NCBI GenBank assembly: GCA_002483445.1
Contig: DLHY01000012.1
Coordinates: 1-31,179, forward strand
From: Blastocatellia bacterium UBA7656
Lineage (GTDB): Bacteria; Acidobacteriota; Blastocatellia; UBA7656
DNA length: 31,179 nucleotides
Direction of reading: 5' to 3'
Shown: piece after piece, positions 1 through 7,250 of the stretch
How the letters are laid out: the number at the start of each line of letters is the position of its first letter
How positions within the stretch are numbered: the first letter of the stretch is position 1
Translations under genes and position numbers: made by a program
Notes under the pieces: generated by a model
What the model saw: only the letters and a program-made list of their open reading frames with translations
What the model was told of the DNA's origin: nothing
Database searches by the model: none

Positions 1-783
1 CACAAAACTGTCTACGAATCGGATCCTGGTAATACCGAGAATTGTTCTGATGGCAAAGATAATGACTGTGACGGCCAGGTCGATGCGAATGATGAAGACT
101 GTAGCTGTCCTCAAACCTGTTGGGCACCACCCGTAGAATCGGGATGTTATTATGACCGAGATCCATGTAAATATCCCAATAACAATGGCTGTCCACAAGG
201 GTTGTTCGCGTGGGGTAATTGCTGCTGCATAACTACGCCAGTGATCATTGATGTCAACGGCAATGGGTATAATCTGACAGACGCCTTGGGCGGAGTCGAT
301 TTTGACCATAACAACGATGGAGTCAGAGAGAGAATTTCCTGGACTGCCCTCGGTTCAGATGATGCATTACTTGTGCTTGACCTCAACGGCAATGGTGTGA
401 TTGACGGAGGCAGAGAATTGTTTGGCAATACCACCCCTCAGCCAATTAACCTGAGCATATCAGAGCCGAATGGCTTCATAGCTCTTGCTGAATATGACAA
501 GGCCGCAAACGGCGGCAATCGTGACGGGCAAATAAACAGCAGAGATGCCATCTTCCGCTCGCTGCGTTTGTGGCAGGATACCAATCACAACGGCATCTCA
601 GAGGCAAACGAACTTCACAGTTTGCTTTCCCTCGGTTTAGCATCCATCAGCCTGGATTACAAGGAATCAAGACGACAGGATCAGCATGGCAATCTGTTTC
701 GCTATCGGGCAAAAGTGCGAGATACGCGCGGCGCACAGCTTGGTCGCTGGGCGTATGACATATTTTTGCTGAGAGCGAATTAA
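1..783 (+). CDS. Secreted Ca2+/metal-binding repeat protein, C-terminal fragment (5' end outside window)
   Basis: Frame 1 is open from the first base to the TAA at 781-783, giving 260 residues with no start inside the window. Residues 14-34 form a Cys- and Asp-rich motif (C-S-D-G-x-D-N-D-C-D-G...D-x-D-C) like the MopE-type putative metal-binding repeat. Residues 84-89 (DVNGNG) and 127-143 (an Asp/Asn/Gly loop followed by GGRELFGN) are EF-hand-like calcium loops of the kind found at the end of large RTX-like or adhesin-like surface proteins; 'DLNGNGxIDxGRELFG' is a recurring signature of that group. Asp-x-Asn-x-Asn-Gly loops recur up to about residue 200. Several cysteines (for example three in a row at 74-76) fit an extracytoplasmic, disulfide-bonded protein. 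The gene ends just before a strong terminator. Substrate or partner cannot be told from this fragment; an adhesin or a surface hydrolase tail are both possible. Confidence 0.75.
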   Translation, partial: HKTVYESDPGNTENCSDGKDNDCDGQVDANDEDCSCPQTCWAPPVESGCYYDRDPCKYPNNNGCPQGLFAWGNCCCITTPVIIDVNGNGYNLTDALGGVDFDHNNDGVRERISWTALGSDDALLVLDLNGNGVIDGGRELFGNTTPQPINLSISEPNGFIALAEYDKAANGGNRDGQINSRDAIFRSLRLWQDTNHNGISEANELHSLLSLGLASISLDYKESRRQDQHGNLFRYRAKVRDTRGAQLGRWAYDIFLLRAN

Positions 784-815
784 GGCCGAAGAACTTAGGC
801 TTTCATCAAGCTATC

Positions 816-857
816 AACTGCCAGCGGGTCTGTGTGATTTGCTGGCAGTTTTGCTTT
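816..857 (+). terminator. Intrinsic terminator after the surface-protein gene
   Basis: A perfect 10-bp inverted repeat (AACTGCCAGC at 816-825, GCTGGCAGTT at 841-850) with a 15-base loop is followed by a T-rich stretch (TTGCTTT). It lies 33 bases after the stop codon and separates this gene from the ffh operon. Confidence 0.8.
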
Positions 858-901
858 CCCCATCCCTCATTCTCTATCACCCATCGGGTGATTCTCTCAC
901 C

Positions 902-930
902 TTGACATATAGCCAACCGATAGATACCTT
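902..930 (+). promoter_or_regulatory. Sigma70-like promoter of the ffh operon
   Basis: TTGACA (902-907), a 17-base spacer, then TACCTT (925-930), ending 30 bases before the ffh ATG. A short perfect hairpin (ATCACCC-ATC-GGGTGAT, 876-892) lies just upstream and could be an operator or chance. Confidence 0.6.
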
Positions 931-960
931 AATTGTTTCCGTTTTCAGGCGGATATTGCC

Positions 961-2355
961 ATGTTCGAAGCGCTTTCAGACAAATTAAGAAAAGTCCTCA
1001 AGGATTTGCGCGGGCAGGGTCGCCTCACTGAAGCTCATATCGAGGCGGCTATGCGCGAGATTCGCATCGCGCTGCTTGAGGCCGATGTCAACTTCAAGGT
1101 CGTCAAGTCGTTCATCGACCGCGTGAAGGAAAAAGCCCTCGGACAGGAAGTCATCGGATCGCTCTCTCCCGCTCAACAGGTCGTCAAAGCCGTCCACGAT
1201 GAAATGGTCGAAATGCTCGGCGGGACTTCGACGCAACTCCTCTTCACCCGTCGCACGCCAAATGTCGTGATGATAGTCGGCCTTCAGGGGTCTGGAAAAA
1301 CTACCACGACAGGCAAACTCGCAAAGCTGCTTGCCGAGACTCAAAACCGCCGCCCGCTGCTCGTCTCCGTAGACGTTTATCGCCCAGCAGCGCGCGAGCA
1401 ACTTTCTATCATCGCAAAAGCGATAGGCCAGCCCGCGCTCCAGGCTCCTCAACTCAACGACCCGTTGGAACTGTGTCGAGAGGCCGTGCGCGAATGCCAG
1501 CTTACCGGTTACGACACCCTTCTCATCGATACAGCCGGAAGACTTCACGTCGATGAAGAGTTGATGCATGAGCTTCAGCAGATAAAACAGGAAACGCAGC
1601 CTGTCGAAGTGCTTTTCATCGCTGACTCGATGACGGGACAGGACGCCGTGCGCTCGGCTCAGGAGTTTCACGATCAGGTGGGACTGACGGGCGTGATCCT
1701 GACGAAGATGGACGGCGACACGCGCGGAGGCGCGGCGCTCTCGATCAAGGAAGTGACAGGCCAGCCCATCAAGTTCATCGGGGTCGGCGAAAAATATGAC
1801 GCCCTTGAGCAATTCTATCCTGATCGAATAGCTCAACGCATTCTCGGAATGGGCGATGTGCTTACTCTCATCGAGAAGGTGCAGGCTGAAGTCGATGAAG
1901 AGAAGGCGCTCGAACTGCAAAAGAAGCTGGCTCAGAATCAGTTCACGCTCGAAGATTTCCGCGATCAGTTAAAGCAGGTCAAAAAACTCGGCTCGCTCGG
2001 CAAACTCATCGACATGCTGCCTTCGGGATTGTTCGGCGGATTGAGAATAACGCCTGAGCAGTCGGCGGAGATGGAAGATAAACTCAAGCTGACGGAAGCG
2101 GTCATCAATTCGATGACGCTTCAGGAGCGAAGCAATCATGCCATACTCAACGCATCGCGACGCAAACGTGTTGCGCGGGGAAGCGGCACGTCGGTCGCCG
2201 AAGTCAATAAGGTCATAGGCGAATACGAAGATATGCGCAAGATGATGCGAATGATGACATCAGGCGGATTGGGCGGCATGATGGGCGGCGGGGGCCTGGG
2301 GTCGGGAGGCCGCCGCAAGGCGACCAAGCGGAGAAAAAAGAAAAAGAAACGTTGA
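961..2355 (+). CDS. ffh: Signal recognition particle GTPase Ffh
   Basis: 464 residues, the normal length for Ffh. It binds 4.5S/SRP RNA and signal sequences of ribosome-bound nascent chains, and with the receptor FtsY delivers them to the Sec translocon. The four-helix N domain covers about 1-90. The GTPase domain starts with the P-loop GLQGSGKT (107-114), followed by the DTAGRLH and TKMDGD nucleotide-binding motifs. The C-terminal M domain is methionine-rich (MRKMMRMM, then a Gly/Met stretch) and ends in a strongly basic Lys/Arg tail, longer than usual for Ffh and perhaps an added RNA contact. ATG start preceded by a purine-rich AGGCGGA. First gene of a run with rpsP, khpA, rimM, trmD and rplS, a classical bacterial order. 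Confidence 0.97.
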   Translation: MFEALSDKLRKVLKDLRGQGRLTEAHIEAAMREIRIALLEADVNFKVVKSFIDRVKEKALGQEVIGSLSPAQQVVKAVHDEMVEMLGGTSTQLLFTRRTPNVVMIVGLQGSGKTTTTGKLAKLLAETQNRRPLLVSVDVYRPAAREQLSIIAKAIGQPALQAPQLNDPLELCREAVRECQLTGYDTLLIDTAGRLHVDEELMHELQQIKQETQPVEVLFIADSMTGQDAVRSAQEFHDQVGLTGVILTKMDGDTRGGAALSIKEVTGQPIKFIGVGEKYDALEQFYPDRIAQRILGMGDVLTLIEKVQAEVDEEKALELQKKLAQNQFTLEDFRDQLKQVKKLGSLGKLIDMLPSGLFGGLRITPEQSAEMEDKLKLTEAVINSMTLQERSNHAILNASRRKRVARGSGTSVAEVNKVIGEYEDMRKMMRMMTSGGLGGMMGGGGLGSGGRRKATKRRKKKKKR

Positions 2356-2536
2356 GCGATTTTTAGGTTATAATTGCTCGGTGCGAAGCCAGGTTGGATT
2401 GAAGCGGCAGGCAGTCTTTTTGAAGCCGCTCTCCCGGAAACGGCCAACATCGTCTTCATAATTCGAGTAATATCAATTTCAGAAAAGGATCGTTCGAGTG
2501 GACAACGATCCCGGTTATTCAAAACGGAGGTGCGGT
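2356..2536 (+). promoter_or_regulatory. ffh-rpsP intergenic leader with possible internal promoter
   Basis: This 181-base gap holds a consensus -10 hexamer TATAAT (2369-2374) without a convincing -35 at the right distance, and a 6-bp hairpin (AGCGGC 2403-2408 with GCCGCT 2425-2430). It may give rpsP its own transcription start and leader. The rpsP ribosome-binding site GGAGG (2526-2530) closes the region. Confidence 0.3.
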
Positions 2537-2779
2537 TTGCTTTCGATAAGACTGACGAGAATGGGCGCGAAGAAAAAGCCCTTCTACCGAATAATAGTTG
2601 CAGAGAAGCGCTCCAAACGTGACGGGCGCTTCATCGAGTCGGTGGGTTATTACGATCCCTGCCGTAATCCGGTGGATCTAAAAATCAACCGTGAGCGAGT
2701 GAGCTACTGGATAGAGCGCGGAGCGCAGCCGACCGATACGGTGCGCAGCCTGCTGAAGAGCAAAACTGCAATCTCATAG
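2537..2779 (+). CDS. rpsP: 30S ribosomal protein S16 (TTG start)
   Basis: 80 residues, a component of the small ribosomal subunit needed for its assembly. The core signature IRLTRMGAKKKPFYRI is followed by a GRFIExxGYYDP block, and the C-terminal 'SYWIERGAQPTDTVRSLL' type segment is standard for S16. I place the start at TTG 2537 because S16 proteins begin two to four residues before IRLTR, and because GGAGG (2526-2530) sits six bases upstream. A GTG at 2498 would add 13 residues that do not resemble the family and has no ribosome-binding site. Second gene of the ffh-rplS run. The C-terminus stops soon after the core, so this is a short S16. Confidence 0.95.
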   Translation: MLSIRLTRMGAKKKPFYRIIVAEKRSKRDGRFIESVGYYDPCRNPVDLKINRERVSYWIERGAQPTDTVRSLLKSKTAIS

Positions 2780-2858
2780 CCTCTTCATCAGGCCGGTCCG
2801 TCGGGGAGCCATGCCCGCGCGTCCTTCCTTTCTCACCGGTATCTCAAGGAGGTGACTA

Positions 2859-3104
2859 ATGGGCGACATTTCGTTGAAGGAAGTCATCGAGACGATAGCT
2901 ATGGCTCTGGTGGACAGTCCGGAAGAAGTGACGGTGAGAGAAATAGACGGGGATGCGACGATAGTGCTTGAACTGAGGGTCGCGCCCAAGGATCTCGGCA
3001 AGGTGATCGGCAAACAGGGGCGCACAGCCCGCGCCATGCGCACCATATTGCGCGCGGCTGGAATGAAATTGAAGAAACGATTCGTGCTGGAGATTTTGGA
3101 GTAG
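2859..3104 (+). CDS. khpA: KH-domain RNA-binding protein KhpA (YlqC family)
   Basis: 81 residues forming essentially a single type-II KH domain. The GxxG loop is visible in LGKVIGKQGRTARAMRTIL (about residues 46-64), the RNA-binding signature of the family. In other bacteria KhpA partners with KhpB/Jag and affects RNA metabolism and cell size. ATG at 2859 is preceded by a strong AAGGAGGTGA ribosome-binding site. Placement between rpsP and rimM is typical of the family. Its stop codon overlaps the rimM GTG start by one base (TAGTG), suggesting translational coupling. Confidence 0.92.
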   Translation: MGDISLKEVIETIAMALVDSPEEVTVREIDGDATIVLELRVAPKDLGKVIGKQGRTARAMRTILRAAGMKLKKRFVLEILE

Positions 3105-3628
3105 TGATTGAAACCCAGGCTCAACCGCAGGATGTGGTCATAGCCCGAATCTCGAAGGCTCGCGGCATACGAGGCGAAGTGGCCTGCGACATTGAGACCG
3201 ATTTCCTCGACCGATTCGAGCGAGATCGCGTTTCTGTGAGGATGCCTGATGGCGCGAGGCTCGACCTCAAAATTGAAGATCACTGGTTCCATAAGGGCCG
3301 CGTGATTCTCAAGTTTGAAGGATACGACACGATGAACGCGGCGCTCACGCTTGTGGGCGGGCGGCTGGTCATCCCGGAGACGGATACGCGCCCACTCGAA
3401 GAAGGCGAGTTTTATGAGTATCAACTCATCGGCTCTGAAGTCGTCACCCGCAAGGGAGAGTCGGTTGGCCGGGTGACGCGCCTTATGCGCGCGGGCGCGA
3501 CCAGCCTGCTCGTGGTCGAAGGCGACAGGGAACGGCTGATTCCGTTCGTCGATGAAATCTGCGCCGATGTCGACACTGAGGCGCGGCGCATAACAATCGA
3601 CGCGCCGGAAGGGTTGCTGGATTTATAG
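3104..3628 (+). CDS. rimM: Ribosome maturation factor RimM
   Basis: 174 residues, the usual size. RimM binds S19 and helps late maturation of the 30S head. The N-terminal beta-barrel begins with VIARISKARGIRGEV (around residue 12), the RimM signature 'G(x)I(x)xxxGxxGEV'. The PRC-barrel-like C-terminal half contains EGEFYEYQLIG and ends in RLIPFVDEIC...ITIDAPEGLLDL, as in other RimM proteins. GTG start at 3104 overlaps the khpA stop by one base. It precedes trmD by 34 bases. Confidence 0.94.
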   Translation: MIETQAQPQDVVIARISKARGIRGEVACDIETDFLDRFERDRVSVRMPDGARLDLKIEDHWFHKGRVILKFEGYDTMNAALTLVGGRLVIPETDTRPLEEGEFYEYQLIGSEVVTRKGESVGRVTRLMRAGATSLLVVEGDRERLIPFVDEICADVDTEARRITIDAPEGLLDL

Positions 3629-3662
3629 ACGCTGCCAGCGTAGACGCGCCAGTGGTCAGCCT

Positions 3663-4409
3663 ATGCGGTTCGACATAATAACCATCTTCCCGGAAATTTT
3701 CCGAGAGGTCTTTGACTTTGGAATAATTCGTCGCGCTCGTGAATCCCGAATCATTGAAACCTCGGTTCACGACCTGCGCGATTTCACCTTTGATCGGCAT
3801 CATCAGACGGATGATCGCCCGTTCGGAGGCGGCGCGGGGATGGTGATGAAACCGGAGCCGCTCTTTCGAGCCGTCGAGTTTGTAACTCACCGAGATGGAG
3901 AGCGATCTCTCGTCGCGCTGCTTTCTCCGCAGGGCCGTTTGTTCGATCAAGCTATGGCCGAGCGACTCTCTTCGCTCGATCAGGTGGTTTTGATCTGCGG
4001 GCGATACGAAGGCGTCGATGAGCGTGTAGTCGAGCGTATGATAGAGGAAGAAATCTCCATAGGCGATTACGTGCTGTCAGGCGGAGAGATACCCGCGATG
4101 GTCATAATCGATGCGGTGACGAGGCTCCTGCCCGGCGCGTTGGGGTGCGAGGAGTCAGCCCAAAAGGAATCCTTCACGGGTGGGCTGCTCGATCACCCGC
4201 ACTACACGCGCCCAGCGGAGTATCGCGGGATGAAAGCGCCTGATGTGCTGACGAGCGGCAATCACGCCCGAATCGAAGAGTGGCGACGACAGAAGGCGAT
4301 AGAGAAAACTCTGCGCTGCCGCCCTGATTTGATTGCAAAGCTGGGCGAAGTGGAGCGGCGCGAGATAGAAAAAATTTCAAGAGATATTCAAGACGGAGAT
4401 ATTGAGTAG
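3663..4409 (+). CDS. trmD: tRNA (guanine37-N1)-methyltransferase TrmD
   Basis: 248 residues. The enzyme uses S-adenosylmethionine to methylate G37 next to the anticodon, which prevents +1 frameshifting. It is a SPOUT-family trefoil-knot dimer. Visible signatures: MRFDIITIFPEIF at the N-terminus, HHQTDDRPFGGGAGMVMKPEP (approx. residues 45-65), the knot segments LICGRYEGVDERV and GDYVLSGGEIPAMVIIDAVTRLLPG, and the C-terminal HARIEEWRRQKAIEKT motif. The order rimM-trmD-rplS is widely conserved. No RNase HII gene follows rplS as it often does elsewhere. Confidence 0.96.
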   Translation: MRFDIITIFPEIFREVFDFGIIRRARESRIIETSVHDLRDFTFDRHHQTDDRPFGGGAGMVMKPEPLFRAVEFVTHRDGERSLVALLSPQGRLFDQAMAERLSSLDQVVLICGRYEGVDERVVERMIEEEISIGDYVLSGGEIPAMVIIDAVTRLLPGALGCEESAQKESFTGGLLDHPHYTRPAEYRGMKAPDVLTSGNHARIEEWRRQKAIEKTLRCRPDLIAKLGEVERREIEKISRDIQDGDIE

Positions 4410-4421
4410 CGAGGTGCAAAG

Positions 4422-4835
4422 ATGAATCAGGTAGTGCAAAACTTGGAGCAGAAACAACAACGCAATGATATACCGGATTTTCGTCCCGGCGATACTGTTC
4501 GCGTTCATGTGCGAATCAAGGAAGGCGACAAAGAGCGACTTCAGGCATTCGAGGGCGTGGTCATAGCGCGCAAGCACGGAGGGGTGCGCGAGACTATAAC
4601 CGTGCGCAAGACCAGCTTCGGCATCGGAGTCGAGCGCATCTTCCCGCTTCACGCAAGCGTCGTTGATCGTATCGAGGTAGTGCGCCGGGGCCGCGTCAGA
4701 AGAGCCAAGCTCTACTACCTGCGCAAACTGCGCGGCAAGGCCGCCCGCATCCGCGAACTCGATACTCGCAAAATCAAAGAAGCAGCAGCGGCAGCGGCTG
4801 CGACTGCCAGCGGCAACGGCGAATCACAGGAATAA
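4422..4835 (+). CDS. rplS: 50S ribosomal protein L19
   Basis: 137 residues. L19 lies at the 30S-50S interface. The core FRPGDTVRVHVRIKEGDKER, the FEGVVIARKHGG loop, the FGIGVERIFPLH segment and RRGRVRRAKLYYLRKLRGKAARI are all diagnostic. After the core there is a low-complexity tail with seven consecutive alanines, then Thr/Ser/Gly/Glu, which is not part of the family core and is probably disordered. ATG at 4422, preceded by GCGAGGTG, 12 bases after the trmD stop. Last gene of the ffh run. Confidence 0.96.
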   Translation: MNQVVQNLEQKQQRNDIPDFRPGDTVRVHVRIKEGDKERLQAFEGVVIARKHGGVRETITVRKTSFGIGVERIFPLHASVVDRIEVVRRGRVRRAKLYYLRKLRGKAARIRELDTRKIKEAAAAAAATASGNGESQE

Positions 4836-4888
4836 ATCCGATTCCAGGTTTGGAGTTCGATCTTCACCTGCTTTGACATTCAAGTACT

Positions 4889-4903
4889 TTGACTTTCAGT
4901 CAA
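4889..4903. promoter_or_regulatory. Short palindrome upstream of the TPR gene
   Basis: TTGACT-TTC-AGTCAA is a perfect 6-bp inverted repeat with a 3-base centre, in the 99-base gap between rplS and the TPR gene. It could be an operator, or its left arm could be a -35 element. No function is shown by the sequence. Confidence 0.2.
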
Positions 4904-4934
4904 CGTGAAGGTTGGACTCCAAACATCTATTGAA

Positions 4935-5246
4935 ATGAAATCGCGCCGTGAAATGCTCGAAGAATTCGTCGCCGCTGACGCCGGAGACTCATTCTCCCGC
5001 TATGCGCTTGCTCTGGAACTCGAAAAAGAGAGCCGCCAGCATGAAGCCATCGCGCAGATGAAAGAAGTCATCGCCCGCGATCCTTCTTATGTCGCAGCTT
5101 ATTATCATCTCGGTCGCTTGCTTGCAGGCGCGGGAGACGTGGAAGAAGCTTGCGCGATTTACGCTCGCGGACTTGATGAGTCAGGCAAAGCGGGCGACCA
5201 GAGAACTCGAAGCGAATTGCAGGAAGCCCTCGACTCGCTCAGTTGA
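4935..5246 (+). CDS. Small TPR-repeat protein
   Basis: About 103 residues from ATG 4935; a GTG at 4905 would add ten. Neither start has a good ribosome-binding site. I prefer the ATG because the sequence after it (SRREMLEEFVAADAGDSFSRYALALE) is where related small TPR proteins begin. Two tetratricopeptide units are visible: roughly residues 19-52 (SRYALALELEKESRQHEAIAQMKEVIARDP) and 53-86 (AAYYHLGRLLAGAGDVEEACAIYARGL). TPRs mediate protein-protein contacts; the partner is unknown. No signal peptide, so probably cytoplasmic. It converges on nagA with only six bases between stops. Confidence 0.75.
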   Translation: MKSRREMLEEFVAADAGDSFSRYALALELEKESRQHEAIAQMKEVIARDPSYVAAYYHLGRLLAGAGDVEEACAIYARGLDESGKAGDQRTRSELQEALDSLS

Positions 5247-5252
5247 AAACGA

Positions 5253-6434
5253 TCAACTGTTGATCTCGCGAACCTCTCCATCGACCAGGGCCAGTCGAAC
5301 AGAAAACTCTTCATCAAACGCTACGAGATCAGCGCGCTTTCCTTCTTCAATCGATCCGCACTCGCGATCAATTCCTGCAACGCGCGCAGGCGTGAGCGAA
5401 CATATCACCCAGGCTTCATGAATAGGCACGCCGAGGCTGATGAAGTTTCTCATCGCCTCGCGCATCGTGATGACCGATCCTGCCAGAGCGCCCTGAGCCG
5501 CGCCTTCTACAAGCGCCGTCCTTCCACCCGCAACAGAAATCCTCTCGCCCCAGACGACGAACTCACCATCGCCAAGACCCGTGGGACTTATGGCGTCGCT
5601 GATGAGCGCAAGATGATGAGCGCCTTTTGCCTGATACATCAACTTCAGCATCAGCGGATGGACGTGATGAAGATCGGCTATGCAATCCATCGTCACATTG
5701 CCGCGAACAAGCCCCCAGCCGACCGCGCCGGGATTGCGATGATGCAGTGGGTCGAGCGCGTTGGGAAAATGAGTGATGTGACGCGCGCCCATCTCGAATG
5801 CTCGATCAAGCGTTTCCACATCAGCCCCGGTGTGACCGATGAAGACGCGCACTCCGCGCGCTGTAAGATCGCGGACTAAATCAAGCCCGCCCTCGGTCTC
5901 AGGCGCGACTGTAGCGAGAGTCGGCCACCGGGCATTGGCGAAAAGATCGAGCGAGCGAGCATCGCCGTCGTATGTTCGGAAAAAACGGGAACGGAGCGCG
6001 CCGCATCGCTTATGACTGACATACGGCCCTTCGAAGTGTATGCCTGAAATCTTTGCGACTGTTTGACCCGCTCCGTCCTGTTGTTCGATGTAGTTCGTTA
6101 CCCTCTGAATTGCCTCGCGGTACTCTTGCGCATCAGCAGGCACGAAAGTGGCAAAATATCGGGTCACGCCTTCGGTGAGCAGAAACTCAGAAAGCCGTCG
6201 AAGTTCGGCTTCATCTGCGCTTTGAACATCGATTCCTACGGAGCCGTGAAAGTGAATATCGATCAGGCCCGAAGCGAGGTAATCGCCCGCGAGATCAATC
6301 GATCCGCTTATACCCGCGGGTTTTTCATTCGCTGAAAAAACCTGAGCGATGCGACCATCGCGTATGAGCAAGCCGCCGCGAAGGATGCCATCAGGGAGAA
6401 AGACTCTCGCGTTATCGAGTAAAAGCTCCTTCAC
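5253..6434 (-). CDS. nagA: N-acetylglucosamine-6-phosphate deacetylase
   Basis: 393 residues. NagA removes the acetyl group from GlcNAc-6-P, feeding amino sugars from cell-wall recycling or chitin into central metabolism. It is an amidohydrolase-superfamily TIM barrel. Family features: the metal-site HxH in GLIDIHFHG (His61, His63), the metal ligand Glu in GIHFEGPYV (Glu135), His201 in IGHTGAD, His222 in HITHFPNAL, and the catalytic Asp in LISDAISPTG (Asp280). I chose GTG 6434, which overlaps the upstream phosphatase stop in a GTGA (6431-6434) and gives the normal family N-terminus; a longer in-frame start at 6491 would lie inside the upstream gene. No nagB, phosphotransferase or kinase gene is nearby, so the supply of substrate is not explained by this window. 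Confidence 0.92.
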   Translation of the reverse strand: MKELLLDNARVFLPDGILRGGLLIRDGRIAQVFSANEKPAGISGSIDLAGDYLASGLIDIHFHGSVGIDVQSADEAELRRLSEFLLTEGVTRYFATFVPADAQEYREAIQRVTNYIEQQDGAGQTVAKISGIHFEGPYVSHKRCGALRSRFFRTYDGDARSLDLFANARWPTLATVAPETEGGLDLVRDLTARGVRVFIGHTGADVETLDRAFEMGARHITHFPNALDPLHHRNPGAVGWGLVRGNVTMDCIADLHHVHPLMLKLMYQAKGAHHLALISDAISPTGLGDGEFVVWGERISVAGGRTALVEGAAQGALAGSVITMREAMRNFISLGVPIHEAWVICSLTPARVAGIDRECGSIEEGKRADLVAFDEEFSVRLALVDGEVREINS

Positions 6435-7129
6435 AGTGTTTCCTGTTTCAGCTTGAACCTGCGATAGACTTCGATCATCAGCATCAGCCACGCGCCGCCC
6501 GCGAGATATGCGCCCACGACATCGCTCGGCCAGTGCGCGCCCTGATAAACGCGCGACAATCCGATCAGCACGAGCGGCACCCCGAACAGCGCGAACAAAA
6601 GGCGTTGCAATAAACCTTTTTTCAAAAGCGCGTAGGCGAGAAAAAACAGGAAGCCGAAGAAGCTGACGAAGAAGAACACGTGGCCTGAAGGAAAGCTCTC
6701 GTGGTTGAAATCGCCCATCACGCGAACGAGCGAGTCCGGGGGCCGGGGCCGATCAATCGTCGCTTTCATCACTCGGTCGATCAATGCGCCCGCGCCCGCG
6801 CCCGACATGCAGATGATACCTTCGATTCGAAGTCGCGCGAGGATCAAGCCCGCTCCGGTCGCTATAACGAGCGCCCATGGGATCAAGCCGTTTCCCGGAA
6901 CGGAAGTCCAGATCATCAGCGTTTCAAAACCGGAGAGTTTTATCTCCTGAACGAATCGGGCGAAATTCAAATCCCAACTGAAGTACGAATAGCGATAGGC
7001 GAAAACCGCAAGTACTGAATAGATGACGAGCGCGGAACCGAAGAGCCTTTCGGCCCGCCGCGCGCGCGCAGCCGAGCGATGCGGCCATTCGATTAGGCTT
7101 TCGGTTTGGTTTGTCTCGTCTTCAGTCAT
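6431..7129 (-). CDS. PAP2-family membrane phosphatase
   Basis: 232 residues from ATG 7129. The three type-2 phosphatidic acid phosphatase motifs are intact: KATIDRP (122-128), PSGH (147-150) and SRVYQGAHWPSD (192-203), with catalytic histidines 150 and 199. About five or six hydrophobic segments (for example 31-46, 78-99, 151-168, 174-192, 205-220) place it in the inner membrane with the active site facing outward. Members dephosphorylate phosphatidate, phosphatidylglycerol-phosphate or undecaprenyl pyrophosphate; sequence alone does not decide. Linkage to nagA through a 4-base overlap loosely favours a cell-wall lipid carrier role, but this is inference. A longer reading from 7303 would run across the divergent promoter region and was not chosen. 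Confidence 0.88.
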   Translation of the reverse strand: MTEDETNQTESLIEWPHRSAARARRAERLFGSALVIYSVLAVFAYRYSYFSWDLNFARFVQEIKLSGFETLMIWTSVPGNGLIPWALVIATGAGLILARLRIEGIICMSGAGAGALIDRVMKATIDRPRPPDSLVRVMGDFNHESFPSGHVFFFVSFFGFLFFLAYALLKKGLLQRLLFALFGVPLVLIGLSRVYQGAHWPSDVVGAYLAGGAWLMLMIEVYRRFKLKQETL

Positions 7130-7250
7130 AGAGCTAAAACTTATGTTCCAGACTCGGCGTATGTCGTGAATGGTAACGCGGAGATGATCGTTTATCCAGC
7201 AATTCTTATGAATCGCCTTTTGTGCGATACTTGTTCGCGGTTCTGACATA
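7130..7250. promoter_or_regulatory. Divergent intergenic region between PAP2 and VWA genes
   Basis: This 121-base gap must hold promoters for the minus-strand PAP2-nagA pair and the plus-strand VWA gene. I could not identify convincing -35/-10 pairs or inverted repeats in it. Confidence 0.3.

Noticed and set aside
985..1920. Long minus-strand reading frame (311 codons) opposite ffh
   Set aside because: It is the shadow of a clear ffh gene with every motif intact; it has no family features.
2498..2536. GTG 2498 as rpsP start
   Set aside because: No ribosome-binding site and the added residues do not match S16; TTG 2537 has GGAGG at the right distance.
6435..6491. Longer nagA start at 6491
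   Set aside because: It would overlap the PAP2 gene by 61 bases; GTG 6434 in the GTGA overlap gives the family N-terminus.
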